A stretch of 64,000 bases of DNA from Pectinophora gossypiella (GCF_024362695.1 NC_065417.1:9727001-9791000), one strand, 5' to 3'. Shown: positions 11,711-22,997, numbered from the stretch's first letter. The notes: generated by a model not told the origin, from the letters alone. A program made the numbers and translations.

Positions 11711-13691
11711 CATCATCATCATCAGCCGTATGACGCCCACTGCTGGGCATAGGCCTCCCCCAAGGATCTCCACGACGATCGGTCCTGCGCTGCCCGCATC
11801 CAGTGGCTTCCCGCGACCTTCACCAGATCGTCGGTCCACCTTGTAGCGGGCCTACCCACTGAGCGTCGTCCGACACGTGGTCGCCACTCCAGAACCTTTC
11901 CGCCCCATCGGCCATCGGTTCTCCTCGCTATGTGTCCTGCCCACTGCCACTTCAGCTTTGCAATTCTTCGAGCTATGTCGGTGACTTTAGTTCTCCTGCG
12001 GATCTCCTCATTTCTGATTCGATCGAGCAGGGAAATACCGAGCATAGCTCTCTCCATTGCCCGCTGAGCGACACCGAGCCTCCTCACGAGACCCATAGTA
12101 AGCGGCCACGTCTCACTGCCGTAGGTCATCACTGGCAACACGCACTGGTCAAAGACTTTCGTCTTGAGACACTGAGGTATTTTGGACGAGAAGATATTCC
12201 GCAGCTTCCCGAACGCTGCCCATCCGAGTTGGATCCGACGAGAGATCTCTTTCTCGAAGTTGGACTTACCTAACTGGATTATTTGTCCTAGGTAAACGTA
12301 CTGGTCTACAACTTCGAGTGTAACGTTCCCAACCTGAACTGGAGTGGGTGCGACATGGTCGTTGGACATAATTTTTGTCTTTGCCATGTTCATGCTAAGA
12401 CCCACTCGTTGGGATGCGTTACTGAGATGCTCGAGCATGGTGTTCAGGTCTTCCAGGGTCTCAGCCATTAGGACTATATCATCGGCAAATCGAAGGTGCG
12501 TCAGGTACTCGCCGTTGATGTTGATGCCAAATCCTTTCCAGTCCAGAAGCTTAAAAATATCCTCCAATGCAGCAGTGAACAGTTTCGGAGAGATGACATC
12601 TCCCTGTCTCACTCCTCGCTGCAGTTGGATCGGATTAGAGCTCTGGTTCTGTACTCGAACTGACATAGTGGCATTTTGGTAGAGGTCCCTTAGCACTTCG
12701 ATGTACCTATGGTCCACTTGGCACCTCTGAAGAGACTGCAACACCGCCCAGGTCTCGATCGAATCAAAGGCTTTCTCATAGTCCACAAACGCCAAGCAAA
12801 GTGGCAGATTATACTCTTCGGTCTTCTGTATAACCTGCCGCAGCGTATGGATGTGGTCTATGGTGCTAAAGCCTTTTCGGAAACCGGCTTGTTCGGGAGG
12901 CTGGAAATCGTCAAACCTGCAAGCGAGACGATTCGTAATGACCCTCGAAAACAACTTGTAGACATGGCTCAGAAGCGAGATAGGTCTGTAGTTCTTCAGT
13001 AGGGCTTTATCACCTTTCTTGAAGAACAAGATCACCTCGCTTCCGCTCCATGCCCTCGGCGTTTTGCCCTGAAATATGACGGAATTGAAGAGCCTTTGGA
13101 GGACTTTAAGTATTGGCGTTCCGCCCGCTCTCAGAAGTTCTGCTGTGATTCCGTCATCTCCTGCCGCTTTGTTGTTTTTGAGTTGTTTGAGGGCCATCCT
13201 AATCTCGTACAGGCTGACGTCCGGGATATCTTCAGTGTAGTGTCGGGTAAGCTTGGCTCGAGGGTCTCGAGCCATGCTTTCGCCTGATGTTTTCGTGGAA
13301 TATAGCTGTCTATAGAAACTCTCAATCTCCCTCAGGATTTCGGGAGTCGACGAAATGATTCTGCCGTCCTCAGTTTTCAGTCTCGCTAGTTGACTTTGCC
13401 CAATAGACAGATCTTTTGCGAACACCTTGGAGCCCTTGTTCCGCTCTATAGCCTCTTTAATACGTTTAGTATTAAATTGGCGAAGGTCGCTCGTCAAAGA
13501 CTTCGAGATCTTTCTATTAAGTTGTCTATAACGTAAGACATCCGCTGAGTCCTGCAGTCTCATTTCGTGTCTCTTATCCATGAGTTCGAGTGTGTGTGCG
13601 GAGAGTTTCTGCGTTTTGGTACGGCGGGTTCTAAAGTGTTTAGAACCTACCGTACGGACAGCATCCACCATCAGGTTGTTCATATCGTCCA
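11711..13691 (-). mobile_element. RTE-clade LINE, 5'-truncated, with 10-bp TSD
   Basis: The insertion runs right to left. CTTTTAATAT occurs at 11701-11710 and 13692-13701, flanking the element exactly as a target-site duplication. Its 3' end is a (GAT)n microsatellite with almost no 3' UTR, typical of RTE elements. The 5' endonuclease half is missing, the usual outcome of incomplete reverse transcription. The retained coding part has no stop or frameshift, so the insertion looks young. A smaller sibling lies at 22769-22997. Confidence 0.9.
11722..13690 (-). CDS. Reverse transcriptase of an RTE LINE (N-terminally truncated)
   Basis: About 656 codons read open on the minus strand to a TGA that lies inside the GAT-repeat tail. 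RT palm motifs appear in order: KNYRPISLLSHVYKLFSRVI, then AFVDYEKAFD with the first catalytic Asp, QRGVRQGDVISP, the active-site LRFADDIVLMAE, NMAKTKIM and YVYLGQII. A basic, Trp-rich C-terminal region follows (KLKWQWAGHIARRTDGRW, then TRWTDDLVKVAG). The enzyme would prime cDNA synthesis at nicked target DNA. The APE-type endonuclease expected upstream is absent. The open frame continues about 21 codons past 13691, but that part is host flank and target duplication. No ATG marks the natural start, so the copy is unlikely to be autonomous. Confidence 0.92.
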
Positions 13692-13701
13692 CTTTTAATA
13701 T

Positions 13702-14079
13702 ACTTACTTCTAAAAAACATTTTTCATTTTTTTGTTTTATCTTATGAACACGCAAATGGAGTCAATAAAATACTGTTTTCAGTGCACTAAATGAGTACTC
13801 CTAAAATATTCGTATTAATTTGCCCATCAGTTTTCATTTCTTTACTTTTATTTAACGAACGAATACTCCGTCCCATACTCCCATGAATAGTTTTCCCATA
13901 GCTCCTAGTTTCCCATACCGGCGCATGCGCAAGGAAACACACAAATGTTCACGTCGCAAATCTGCGCCGCAGATTGCAGCGTATTGATTGTGAATTTGTG
14001 ACATATGGCGCTGGTGACGATGTGTTTTCGAGGGACTTTTTTAATAAATGAAACAGTAGCAATATGTTTATATGTATAT
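13702..14079. other. Short non-coding spacer
   Basis: Host sequence between the RTE element and the next SINE. It holds a GGCGCATGCGCA site at 13920-13931, close to the NRF-1/Ewg consensus. Confidence 0.3.
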
Positions 14080-14408
14080 CACATAAACTGCCTATATACG
14101 TCCCACTGCTGGGCACAGGCCTCCCCTCAATCATCCGGAGGGGGTATGGAGCATACTCCACCACGCTGCTCCACTGCGGGTTGGTGGAGGTGTTTTTACG
14201 GCTAATAGCCGGGACCAACGGCTTAACGTGCCCTCCGAAGCACGGAATCATCTTACTTTTTCGGACAATCAGGTGATTCAAGCCTGAAAAGTCCTTACCA
14301 AACAAAGGACAGTCTCATAAAGTGATTTCGACAATGTCCCCATCGGGAATCGAACCCGGACCTCCAGATCGTGAGCCTAACGCTCTAACCACTAGACCAC
14401 GGAGGCTG
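14080..14408 (-). mobile_element. tRNA-derived SINE (ATGTT-tail group), full length, 12-bp TSD
   Basis: The head lies at the right end on the minus strand, with a TGGTCTAGTGG A box and a GGTTCGATTCC B box (14346-14356 on the plus strand), as in tRNA-derived Pol III promoters. The shared SINE core follows, then a tail with CCCAGCAGTGGGACGTATA. TTATATGTATAT flanks it at 14068-14079 and 14409-14420. Open frames inside it are by-products. It faces a sister copy at 14967-15290. Confidence 0.85.
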
Positions 14409-14590
14409 TTATATGTATATAATGGGAGTAAATACAATACGGATACGAAGTAATACGGGTTTAGTGAACCTAGTACGTCTTTAAAATCCACAAGATAACT
14501 AGCAAATAAATGACGATTTAATTTAATAATATATCGTCAAAAATATTTAGTACATACTTATTTTCTGCATAACTTACAGCACTGACAAAG

Positions 14591-14745
14591 TTGGCTCGAC
14601 CATTACAGACGGCGATACGGCTTACCACCTATCACGTTGCGCGTTGGTCTAACAGAAAGCTCGGTGAGGTGTGGGTGGGTACTTAGTTCATCTTGCCATG
14701 GATGTACCTCTGACTACCCTAATTGGGATATTGTAGTGAGCTTAT
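14591..14745 (+). repeat. Interspersed repeat family H copy
   Basis: Matches the 5409-5555 repeat over its length, with a small duplication at CACGTTGCGCGTTGG and another at GTGGGTGGG. Confidence 0.65.
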
Positions 14746-14966
14746 GTAAATTACAGCAGTGATGCTAGTTTTTTTATATATTCTAGTAATAGTTTACAAT
14801 TTAATTATAGAGGTAGGTAAGTTTCCATACTACGTTACATAAGATGTTATAACTAACATTGTAGGTAAATAATGACGGTCGTGCGTAGGCGCAGACGATA
14901 ATTAGGTATCACAGATAAAATGTAAGTAAGTAAACAAAAAAATAAATCCAATAAGTAAGTAAAATA

Positions 14967-15290
14967 ACAGCCGCCGTGGTTAGGCTCACGATCTGGAGGT
15001 CCGGGTTCGATTCCCGATGGGGACATTGTCGAAATCATTTTTTGAGACTGTCCTTTGTTTGGTAAGGACTTTTCAGGCTTGAATCATCTGATTGTCCAAA
15101 AAAGTAAGATGATTCCGTGCTTCGGAGGGCACGTTAAGCCGTTGGTCCCGGCTATTAGCCGTAAAAACACCTCCACCAACCCGCATTGGAGCGGCGTGGT
15201 GGAGTATGCTCCATACCCCCTCCAGTTGATTGAGGGGAGGCCTGTGCCCAGCAGTGGGACGTATATAGGCTGTTTATGTTATGTTATGTT
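14967..15290 (+). mobile_element. tRNA-derived SINE (ATGTT-tail group), 14-bp TSD
   Basis: AAGTAAGTAAAATA lies at 14953-14966 and 15291-15304, a perfect 14-bp target duplication. The B box GGTTCGATTCC is intact. The A box region is deleted between CCGTGGT and TAGGCTCACG, so internal transcription is probably weak. The tail is (ATGTT)n. It is inverted relative to the 14080-14408 copy about 560 bp away. Confidence 0.85.
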
Positions 15291-15550
15291 AAGTAAGTAA
15301 AATATGTTTTATCGTAAAATCGTAAATAGTAATTGTAGTGTGGTTGCACGTGTGAGTCGATTAGTATTATTTATGTTAGTACATGCAGGTGTTTACTTAG
15401 CTTTAATTGTTTTCAGGTCAATAGATACTTATCTTATCGCCCATTTAGTACAAATGATTTTGTAGTTAGAAATATATGTAATTTTTAACATTATCATGAC
15501 TAAGGTAACGTGCTTATTATAGGCGATGGACAAGATACTATCAATACACT

Positions 15551-15719
15551 GTACAGTCATGAGCAATATAATGTATCCACTTTAGGACTCTGTCGCATTA
15601 ACACATTTGGCATTTAGTGAGACTTACAGTTCAATTTGTCAAACCACTCCACTTGATATCAACTCAGACTCATAGTCTGAACCATCCCTCAAAGTAACGA
15701 AAACGTCACTATCACCCTG
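15551..15719 (+). repeat. Composite of two half MITEs (family A + mariner-type)
   Basis: 15551-15644 is the left two-thirds of repeat family A (starts GTACAGTCATGAGCAATATA). At about 15645 it passes directly into the right half of the mariner-type MITE seen at 20959-21447 (CCACTTGATATCAACTCAGA to CACCCTG, followed by TA). One element seems to have landed in the other, with later deletion. Confidence 0.6.
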
Positions 15720-16072
15720 TATATATTTATCTATACTATTATCAATATAAAGTGTTAATACTGTAGTAGGTATGTAATAACCGTGATCGCGGGCGACAGA
15801 TGGGTTCCGATAGCACTATCTACGTAATGAGTTGTTATCGCACGGTGGCTGCGTGAGTGCTCTATACCGCATGTAGCACTCAAATGATTAGCGTGGCTTA
15901 GGTCGTGTTTGTGCGATTAATGTATTATAAATACGCATGTCGTAAAAATGGCCAAAGGTTTGTGTCCTTTCTAACATGATGGGGCATAATGGACGATGGG
16001 CTGATCATTTGTCTACACTATGCTGTAGGTCGTTTTCTGATTATTTGTCGCTCTGCCCAGTTTAGGTAATAC

Positions 16073-16165
16073 ACAACAACAACCAAAAACACACAATACA
16101 CAACAACAACTAACAAGTAATATTACAACAACAAACACAACAGCAACAACAACAGTTGTATTAGT
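16073..16165. repeat. Imperfect AAC-rich microsatellite
   Basis: A run of (CAA)n and ACAACA units with interruptions, on the plus strand. Confidence 0.6.
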
Positions 16166-16180
16166 AGAACTAAAAAGTAA

Positions 16181-16247
16181 CATTGCAATTTTTTAATATT
16201 GCTTTTTTAGACGAATTGCTTCGATGTGGCCTTTTTAACCCCCCCAG
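16181..16247. repeat. Half copy of the CTGGGGGGTTAAAAAGGCC MITE
   Basis: Only the right arm is present, ending GGCCTTTTTAACCCCCC then CAG. Full relatives lie at 23524-23684 and 53157-53316. Confidence 0.55.
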
Positions 16248-16699
16248 ACCAAAATTCTTCCGTATCGTACGAGCACGCGTTGTCAGATATTTTAGTTTTA
16301 GCTTCAGGAAACTTTCAGCTTCCGGGATTACTAATGTGAGTTTATACATTATTATGTATGTGTATGTGTGTGTCGGGGTCGGGTTTGCTAAAATAAATTC
16401 GAGTGTTTTTGGCGTTTGACAAGTCACACTAGAAGATGCTAATCTAGTGAAAAGATTAAGCGATCGATTATACAAAAAAGTCGTTGCAATACATATACCC
16501 ACATATGTCTAAGTTTAATCCATTTTAAACGCCCGTTGCATGCATAAAACGCAAGAGATTTATAAATTAGTTGTCGAGGAAGGATCTGCTATTTTAAATT
16601 CAATTTTTGTTTTAAATGGCAAATGTGCGTATAATAAAGTGATTTTTCGTTGTAATGTCTTTAAAGACGTAGGTTTTATTGTACGAAGTATAATGAGTG

Positions 16700-16790
16700 G
16701 AGCGAGTGTCTTCCACGTGTGTAGGTGCGCGCGCAGCTGCGTGCACGTGCGTGCGATTTGTGCCGCACGCACCTACGCAGGTACGATAAA
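16700..16790. promoter_or_regulatory. GC-rich imperfect palindrome with E-boxes
   Basis: GTGTAGGTGCGCGCG on the left pairs imperfectly with GCCGCACGCACCTACGC about 45 bases later. Several CACGTG/GCACGTGC words lie inside. It stands out from the AT-rich surroundings and may be a regulatory island. No coding frame is evident. Confidence 0.25.
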
Positions 16791-17229
16791 CGACCCGCTC
16801 AGGAATAAAGAATAAAAAATAACAGATAAGAACGTCCAGTCGCCACTCTTTTACGAGTATGTACAGTTTAGAGCCTTTTAGGTTTTACTGGATTTCTACA
16901 ATTCGGTATAAAGTTAGCTAAAATTCGCGAAGCTTCTGTGTGGGGCGGTGTGTTTATATACACATATTTACTTCATAATACTATCTAACGAGCATTCACT
17001 ACTTTCCTGGAAAGTATTACTTTTGAAGTTTACGTTGAACTTCCTACTTTACATCAGCCATCTGTACTACGAATAGAAAATTACTTAAATATACCACTTA
17101 CTTACCCATAAAAATGAATGGACACATTGCATTCTCATCAGTTAAGCAGTACAACTGTAAAGAACTTCCAATGTCTGCAAAACAGATGCGCACCGAAATA
17201 TGACTTAAACAGCCGACATTTGTGAGACA

Positions 17230-17463
17230 ATGAAAGCAGACAATCAGCTTATTGACCCTGAGTCAAACATTCCCCACATGTTTTCACCAATAATGAGTAA
17301 AGCACCTATCGTAAAACGAAAAAAGTTGGAAATTTTGGCTTTCTTTAAGCCAAATGTTGGTGGTTCTCACGTCCATGTGTTGAAGGTTTTGGGCAACCGA
17401 AGAATCTGCCTTGCAGATGCGTCGGTGTTTTCAAAGTACTCAGTTCCAGAAACGTCGAATTGA
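17230..17463 (+). CDS. Uncertain 77-codon ORF
   Basis: An ATG at 17230 opens 77 codons. The predicted protein is soluble, with a basic run (VKRKKLE) near residue 30 and no signal peptide or membrane segment. I recognise no domain. It stands alone, with no splice or promoter signal that I would defend, so it may well be chance. Confidence 0.13.
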   Translation: MKADNQLIDPESNIPHMFSPIMSKAPIVKRKKLEILAFFKPNVGGSHVHVLKVLGNRRICLADASVFSKYSVPETSN

Positions 17464-19354
17464 ATTCGTATTCGTACGCTGCTGTTTTTAATTTTGATGA
17501 TAAATTGTTTTTTACAGTTTGCTGGAAGACTTTAATGCATGGGAATTAATGTACCTATTGTGTTTGTAATGCCGTGTAGAGGTATATATTGCGAATTTAA
17601 AAGTACATTGTTGGTTTCATTGCCTTTTACTGAATTTTATGAAAAAAGAGTTATGAGTATTGCACTTACTCTATAATTTGAATATTTTAGATAAGTGCTT
17701 ACTTGAATAGAAATATGTTCTGCTTTTCGGAGATATATAGGAAAACATTCAAATATATATTTAAAAGCATCTAACAAATCCTGTTGTACCACCTGATTGT
17801 AATTGTTTATTTTTTTATATTTTTTTAAGTACAATAAAGATATTTTGTATTGTTATGTACATTATAATGACTAAGTAATTAACTTATAAAGTACGATTGA
17901 TGGTCATCACAGGTTTGATGAAGCATTGATCTATTACTGCCGGAGTCCATGGTTTGAAGAAAACTTCAAATAAAATATTTTTAAGTACATTAATTTTAAA
18001 TATGCCTACCTACCGCAATCTGTTTGTGAGCTAATCATAGTTTGTAGTTCACCTAAAAACGTCTTTATTCGTCCGGCTGACAGGCGGACGTGGCGGCAAG
18101 GTTCGCGCTGACAAATTGTCAGTGTGAAATTCACGGCTGTGAAACTAAATTCCTCAGGTGACGAATATATGTTTTTAATAAGAAATGTGATTTATTGATG
18201 TGGCGACAACTACGATTAATATAGATACTCACGACCGTAATAGCTGCTGGGGTAAACAGACATGGTCATATTAGAAAACAATCCACATTTTTTAAACTGT
18301 TTGGGTCTCATAGGGTACGTACATGTTAATTTAATTTTGAAACGAAAATATATGATATGGTTGAAAAGAGGAGGTAAATTTCATTTGTAGGAAGAAATCT
18401 CTGGAGTTACTGAACCGGTTTTGAAAATACCACAGTATTTGATAACTGAAGACCACGCGGTTGGAGTCGCGAGCAAAGAGTCTACTCGTAATATAATGAA
18501 GTTTACTAAGTCATTATTCACATTCTAAACTTAACTTTGAATGATCAATATTTTTTCGGTCTAATATTAAGTCAATTTTAAAACCTATCATGGAATTTTT
18601 AAATTCGATCATATTATATCAATAATTATCTATAACTTTTTAAATAATTATTTTGATCGGCGTTCATCATTTTGACGTTCGCAGAATGGATTATTTTTAC
18701 ATAAATAGTTATTAAGTTGTATAAGATTTGAATATTAATAGTTGGTTTTGGCGGGTAGTGCTAAATATAAGCAGGTTGTGACGTCCGTCGGATGTAGAGC
18801 TTCGTGCATGGTTTGCATATGAGGGACTGAGGGTACCTTTGCAATTCGATCGTCCAAGCGTCCTCGCAAATCAGGACATTAAGCACCTGCAGGCGTAGTA
18901 CCTACCTCTTCATATATTATTTATGAATTCATCGAATAAATAAGACTTAAATCAAATATTTGACGGTAGCGGTCAATGTTTGATGAAACTGTTTGACATT
19001 GTATGGCTTTCTTGTTGGTGGGCATAATGTTGAGGTGTTTAAGGTCATTTATCTGAAAATATGTTTTTAATTTCAACTTTAAATTCCGAACTAAACTTCG
19101 CTGTAAACTGTATCCGAAATACGCATGTAACATTTGGGAGTGTAGGTGGTCGGGTGCGTCTCCCAGTTTCCTCGAGCGAGCATGTGGTTATCAACTGCGC
19201 GCGTACAAGGGCGGCATTGTGGTGGCTCGCCACGTGCTGCGCAGATTCCGCCCGCCATCGCCAGCTGCCCACGCGCATGCCCACTACACACTGCTAATCT
19301 TGCTTCCAGCCATGATTGGTTGAAATATATATAATTAAAAAAATATAGAAGACA
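17464..19354. other. AT-rich non-coding stretch
   Basis: No supported gene. A GC-rich patch at about 19150-19290 has open frames on both strands, which argues against simple coding; it may be a regulatory island. Confidence 0.35.
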
Positions 19355-19356
19355 CT

Positions 19357-19892
19357 CAACCTCAGCAACTCTGGTGTCAGGGCTAATTACAATATACACG
19401 GTGGCCCAGAAGTTCACGTTCAAAATGAAAAATTAGAAAGAGGGGCTTATTAGCTACCAGAAACACCCCCATGTATGTTTAGCAATTATTTACGGTTTAG
19501 GAGATAGGTATAACCCATTTTGTACCTTTTTCTAGATTTTTTACCTTACTTCAGAAATCATCATTTTGTCGCTATCCCTTTCTTAATAATTATTTAATTT
19601 TACTTCGCAACTATGCCTAAGGCTGTGTACCGCTCAATCAAAGATAAATCAATGTCAAATCAAAGATAAAAAATAGTTATCGGAAGTCAAAGTGAGAATT
19701 CGACCAAAATTGTTACAGTTGTTAAAACTTCGCAGAAGAATAATAAACACATGAGATTGTCAACTGAACATACATGGGGGTGTTTCTGGTAGCTAATGAG
19801 CCCCTCTATCTAATTTTTCATTTTGAACCTGAACTTCTGGGCCACCGTGTATACTGTAATTAGCCCTGACACCAGAGTTGCTGAGGTTGGTA
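19357..19892. repeat. Long inverted-repeat unit containing a mariner-type MITE
   Basis: The core 19397-19849 begins CACGGTGGCCCAGAAGTTC and ends with its complement, flanked by TA on both sides (19395-19396, 19850-19851), as in Tc1/mariner insertions. The arms run about 85 bp. The inversion continues past the TA sites: about 35 bp of SINE-tail sequence (CAACTCTGGTGTCAGGGC) flanks both ends in mirror image. No transposase is present. Confidence 0.7.
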
Positions 19893-20958
19893 ATCCACCT
19901 CTTAACCCACACGCGATGAAACGGATGTACATGTCGTACGTATCCTATATGTAGTAGAATGGAGTTCACGGTGTCACTGCTTATGACCAGATCTCGAATA
20001 GCTTTCCACTTTCTAACTATCGGTTGATTTTCTTTGATACTGCCTATTGTTTATAAATCAATTTAAAATATAGGTCTCAATTTGATTGATATAATACTGA
20101 TTTAAGTGGGCTTGTTGGAATTGGAATGAGACTTCTTTTGTTCTTCTATGCACGTGTGTTGGTAAATTGGTATTGTCCTTTATGCTAATCTTCTATCATT
20201 CTTAGTTCTGCATGTGTTGTAAGTGTTGTACTTCATTGTTTATATATCTACTGTATCTTGTCTTACATGCTTATTGAAACAACGTAAATATTGAGTTAGA
20301 TTATGTGAGTTAAACAATTCTTAATTATGTCGACCGTCCATTAAGTCTCTTGTGTATTGTTCGCGCACAAATAGACACTCGTTAGTTCTGCAATAATAGA
20401 TGCTCACGTCAATAAACGTCAAAGAGTTTCATACGCCTATGAATGTAAATGATTTATTCATGAACTGTGCGAAGGAAGTACGAATGGACGTACGAAATGA
20501 TTACCTCATGCGAATAGAGTCGTTGGAATCTTTGCCATCTCTGTCACGTAGCAGGGCAGAGATAGAGCACGCATGATGGTACAATGGTAAGATGGTAAGA
20601 TACCGTCCCTTTGTAGCGCCGAGTTGCCGACGTCAGCCGCTTGACATCTGCCACCGGTTTTTCATGGAAATATCTTGAAAAACAGTCAATGTCTGGTAAT
20701 ATTTTTGTTGGACACTCCTTCATTTTCTTAGCTGTTACTTTTTCGCTTTGACTTCACATTTGAGCGAACGGCATGCTATTCTTGTTGTATCTTTTAGGGT
20801 TTTTTGTGTTCGAGCAGCTGAAATGCAACATTACAACTTGACAACATTATTTATTACCAATTGGTAAAAGACGGTGCGGCCTACGGTGGAACGAGCTTAA
20901 AGTATCTATTTATTTCTGCCTTGAAGTCTCTAAGGTTATACTGTATGTAACTACTATA
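19893..20958. other. AT-rich non-coding stretch
   Basis: No gene seen. An isolated GC-richer patch lies near 20605-20660. Confidence 0.4.
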
Positions 20959-21186
20959 CAGGGTGTTAGTGACATCGTAACAAAAACTTTGAGCGATGAT
21001 TCAGACCATGATTCTGAGTCGATATCAAGTGGATTTTTCCGTCGCAAAAATCATGTATTTTTTTTAGTTTTTTTAAATTATTTTCAATTCTATACTTTTG
21101 CGATGGAAAATTCCACTTGATATTAACTCAGAATAATCAGCTGAATCATCCCTCTCAGTATTCGTTACGATGTCACTTACACCCCG
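20959..21186. repeat. Mariner-type MITE, first of a tandem pair
   Basis: The ends are CAGGGTGTTAGTGACATCG and its complement, flanked by TA. The arms of about 95 bp include GATATCAAGTGGA and its complement around a T-rich loop. It is 228 bp with no coding, a non-autonomous Tc1/mariner-like structure by its ends and TA flank. Confidence 0.75.
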
Positions 21187-21219
21187 TACAAGTACATACG
21201 GTAGCCATACAAGTAGGTA

Positions 21220-21447
21220 TGGGTGTTAGTGACACCGTAACGAATATTGAGGGGGATGATTCAGACCATGATTCTGAGTTGATATCAAGTGGAATTTCCT
21301 GTCAAAAAATTCATGAATTTTTTGTGTTTTTTTTTAAATTATTTTCCTATCCATACTTTTGCGACGGAAAATTCCACTTGATATCAACTCAGAATCATGG
21401 TCTGAATCATCCCTCAAAGTTTTCGTTACGATGTCACTAACACCCTG
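21220..21447. repeat. Mariner-type MITE, second of a tandem pair
   Basis: Same family and length as the copy 34 bp upstream. The right end CTAACACCCTG is followed by TA. The left end has lost a base (TATGGGTGTTAG). The arms match each other better than those of the first copy, so this may be the younger insertion. Confidence 0.75.
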
Positions 21448-21536
21448 TATGTAATAGTTTGGTCATTGATAGAAAGTAAATCCTCCACCCAAATAATAAA
21501 AAATATAGGTCCAATGACCTCCTGTTTTGTTATTGA

Positions 21537-21605
21537 CGAGACTTATTGTAGATATGCCGCATTAACTACTTGGCCGGAGCATTACCTACTTGGCCGGAAT
21601 GGTCT
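21537..21605 (-). repeat. Family T retroposon tail fragment
   Basis: Carries the reverse complement of the GCCGGCCAAGTAGT...CAATAAGTC 3' end. An extra tandem ACTACTTGGCCGG unit is present. Confidence 0.5.
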
Positions 21606-22117
21606 CTGGTATTGTCAATGTTGACGTAACGTCTACATAAGCAATGGTTTGCCATTGTTGTGGTGTATGCAAACTAGGACACGTGTTTCCGGCATGTTTG
21701 CCTGTGGCTGGCATTGTCTGTTTGAATCAGGTGACATTTGCCTTGCCTAGAGGTCGGCGTATAATAAAACGATGACTATCTCTTTGGGTGTTGGGCTGAT
21801 AACTTGATAGCGTGCGGGCATCATACCTATCTTGGGGCGAATATCAGAAGTAACTGTGACTTGCAACCCTATAGGAATCCGGCGTGATTGTGTATGTGTA
21901 ATATTATAGATACATCTGGAGATGCTACATAGATTTATGTAGCATCTTGTGTGTATTTTCTTATAAGAAGCAGAACTTTGATAGCTGCGTACTCCTTACA
22001 TAAACCAGTATATTGTTCACGAGTCGTCACTGCACATCATCACACACAGCGCAATATAAACAGGCGTCTGGTTAGTGTTGGCGTGTTCCCGCGGCCACGT
22101 GCGCAGACGCAGACACC

Positions 22118-22129
22118 CGCGCATGCGCA
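22118..22129. promoter_or_regulatory. NRF-1/Ewg-type site CGCGCATGCGCA
   Basis: An exact match to the palindromic YGCGCAYGCGCR consensus, inside a GC-rich patch (about 22075-22150) that also holds CACGTG. In Drosophila the Ewg protein binds this class of site. Function here is inference. Confidence 0.3.
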
Positions 22130-22768
22130 GCCCGCATCAGACGTTGTCAGTGCTGTAAACACACGCGTGCTGCTTTTGCACTTACTCACTTGTATATCAA
22201 ATGTGTCTGTTCCTAGTTAGACATAATACATAAACTGACGACCCTGATCCGTATTGTGGATAGTGCCACAATAACAGCGCCCCATTTATGGTCTGTGGGC
22301 CCCTGGGCTAAGATAATCTGGGTTTAAGCTATTTTTACTTGATTTTCAGTACTACTTTTTTGAAAATAGGAACGTTCAGTGACGTTCAGTCGCGACAGAG
22401 TTGCTAGTAATTAATTTTCAGCACATATTGGTAGAAAATTGAATTCCGTCTAACTATTTTTTAACCAATTGTGCCTATTTGCGACAACATTTCATTGGTG
22501 GTGCAGGCTCCTAGGCCTAGGCCATTATGTAGCCTATGATGAAAGATAAGTATGCGAATAACTGACAACTTGCAGCGACTATTGATTTCGTGGGACTTCT
22601 AGTCAGATTGAGGCAAATAATAGCAGTATTATATGCAGATATAGTTACGTTTAACGCATCGGACCAATAGTTCAATTGCATTTTTTCAGATAAGTGTTAT
22701 CAATTACATTCATCTTTCAATAGCAGCGTATGCACTATTCACTATTATTAAAGGTATATTCATTACAA

Positions 22769-22997
22769 CATAAGTGGTAGTGGGCAGGACACATAGCGAG
22801 GAGAACCGATGGCCGCTGGGGCGGAAGGGTTCTGGAATGGCGACCACGTGTCGGGGTAGGCCCGCTATAAGGTGGACCGACGATCTGGTGAAGGTCGCGG
22901 GAAGCCGTTGGATGCGGGCAGCGCGGGACCGATCGTTGTGGAGATTCTTGGGGGAGGCCTATGCCCCGCAGTGGGCGTCGTACGGCTGATGATGATG
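22769..22997 (+). mobile_element. RTE LINE 3' stub with 11-bp TSD
   Basis: ATTCATTACAA flanks the stub at 22758-22768 and 22998-23008. It encodes the last roughly 75 codons of the RT seen at 11722-13690 (RRTDGRW, then RWTDDLVKVAGSRWMRAARD, ending QWASYG and the TGA-repeat tail). Near its 5' end a CAG codon has become TAG, and the frame breaks before RWTDD. It is a dead, strongly 5'-truncated copy. Confidence 0.88.

Noticed and set aside
11932..13287. Plus-strand open frames (11932-12273, 12344-12682, 12709-13002, 13096-13287)
   Set aside because: They are antisense shadows of the RTE reverse transcriptase.
13949..15300. Open frames of 60-118 codons inside the two SINEs (for example 13949-14305 and 15055-15300, sharing MFGKDFSGLNHLIV)
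   Set aside because: They recur only because the SINE is repeated; SINEs do not encode proteins.
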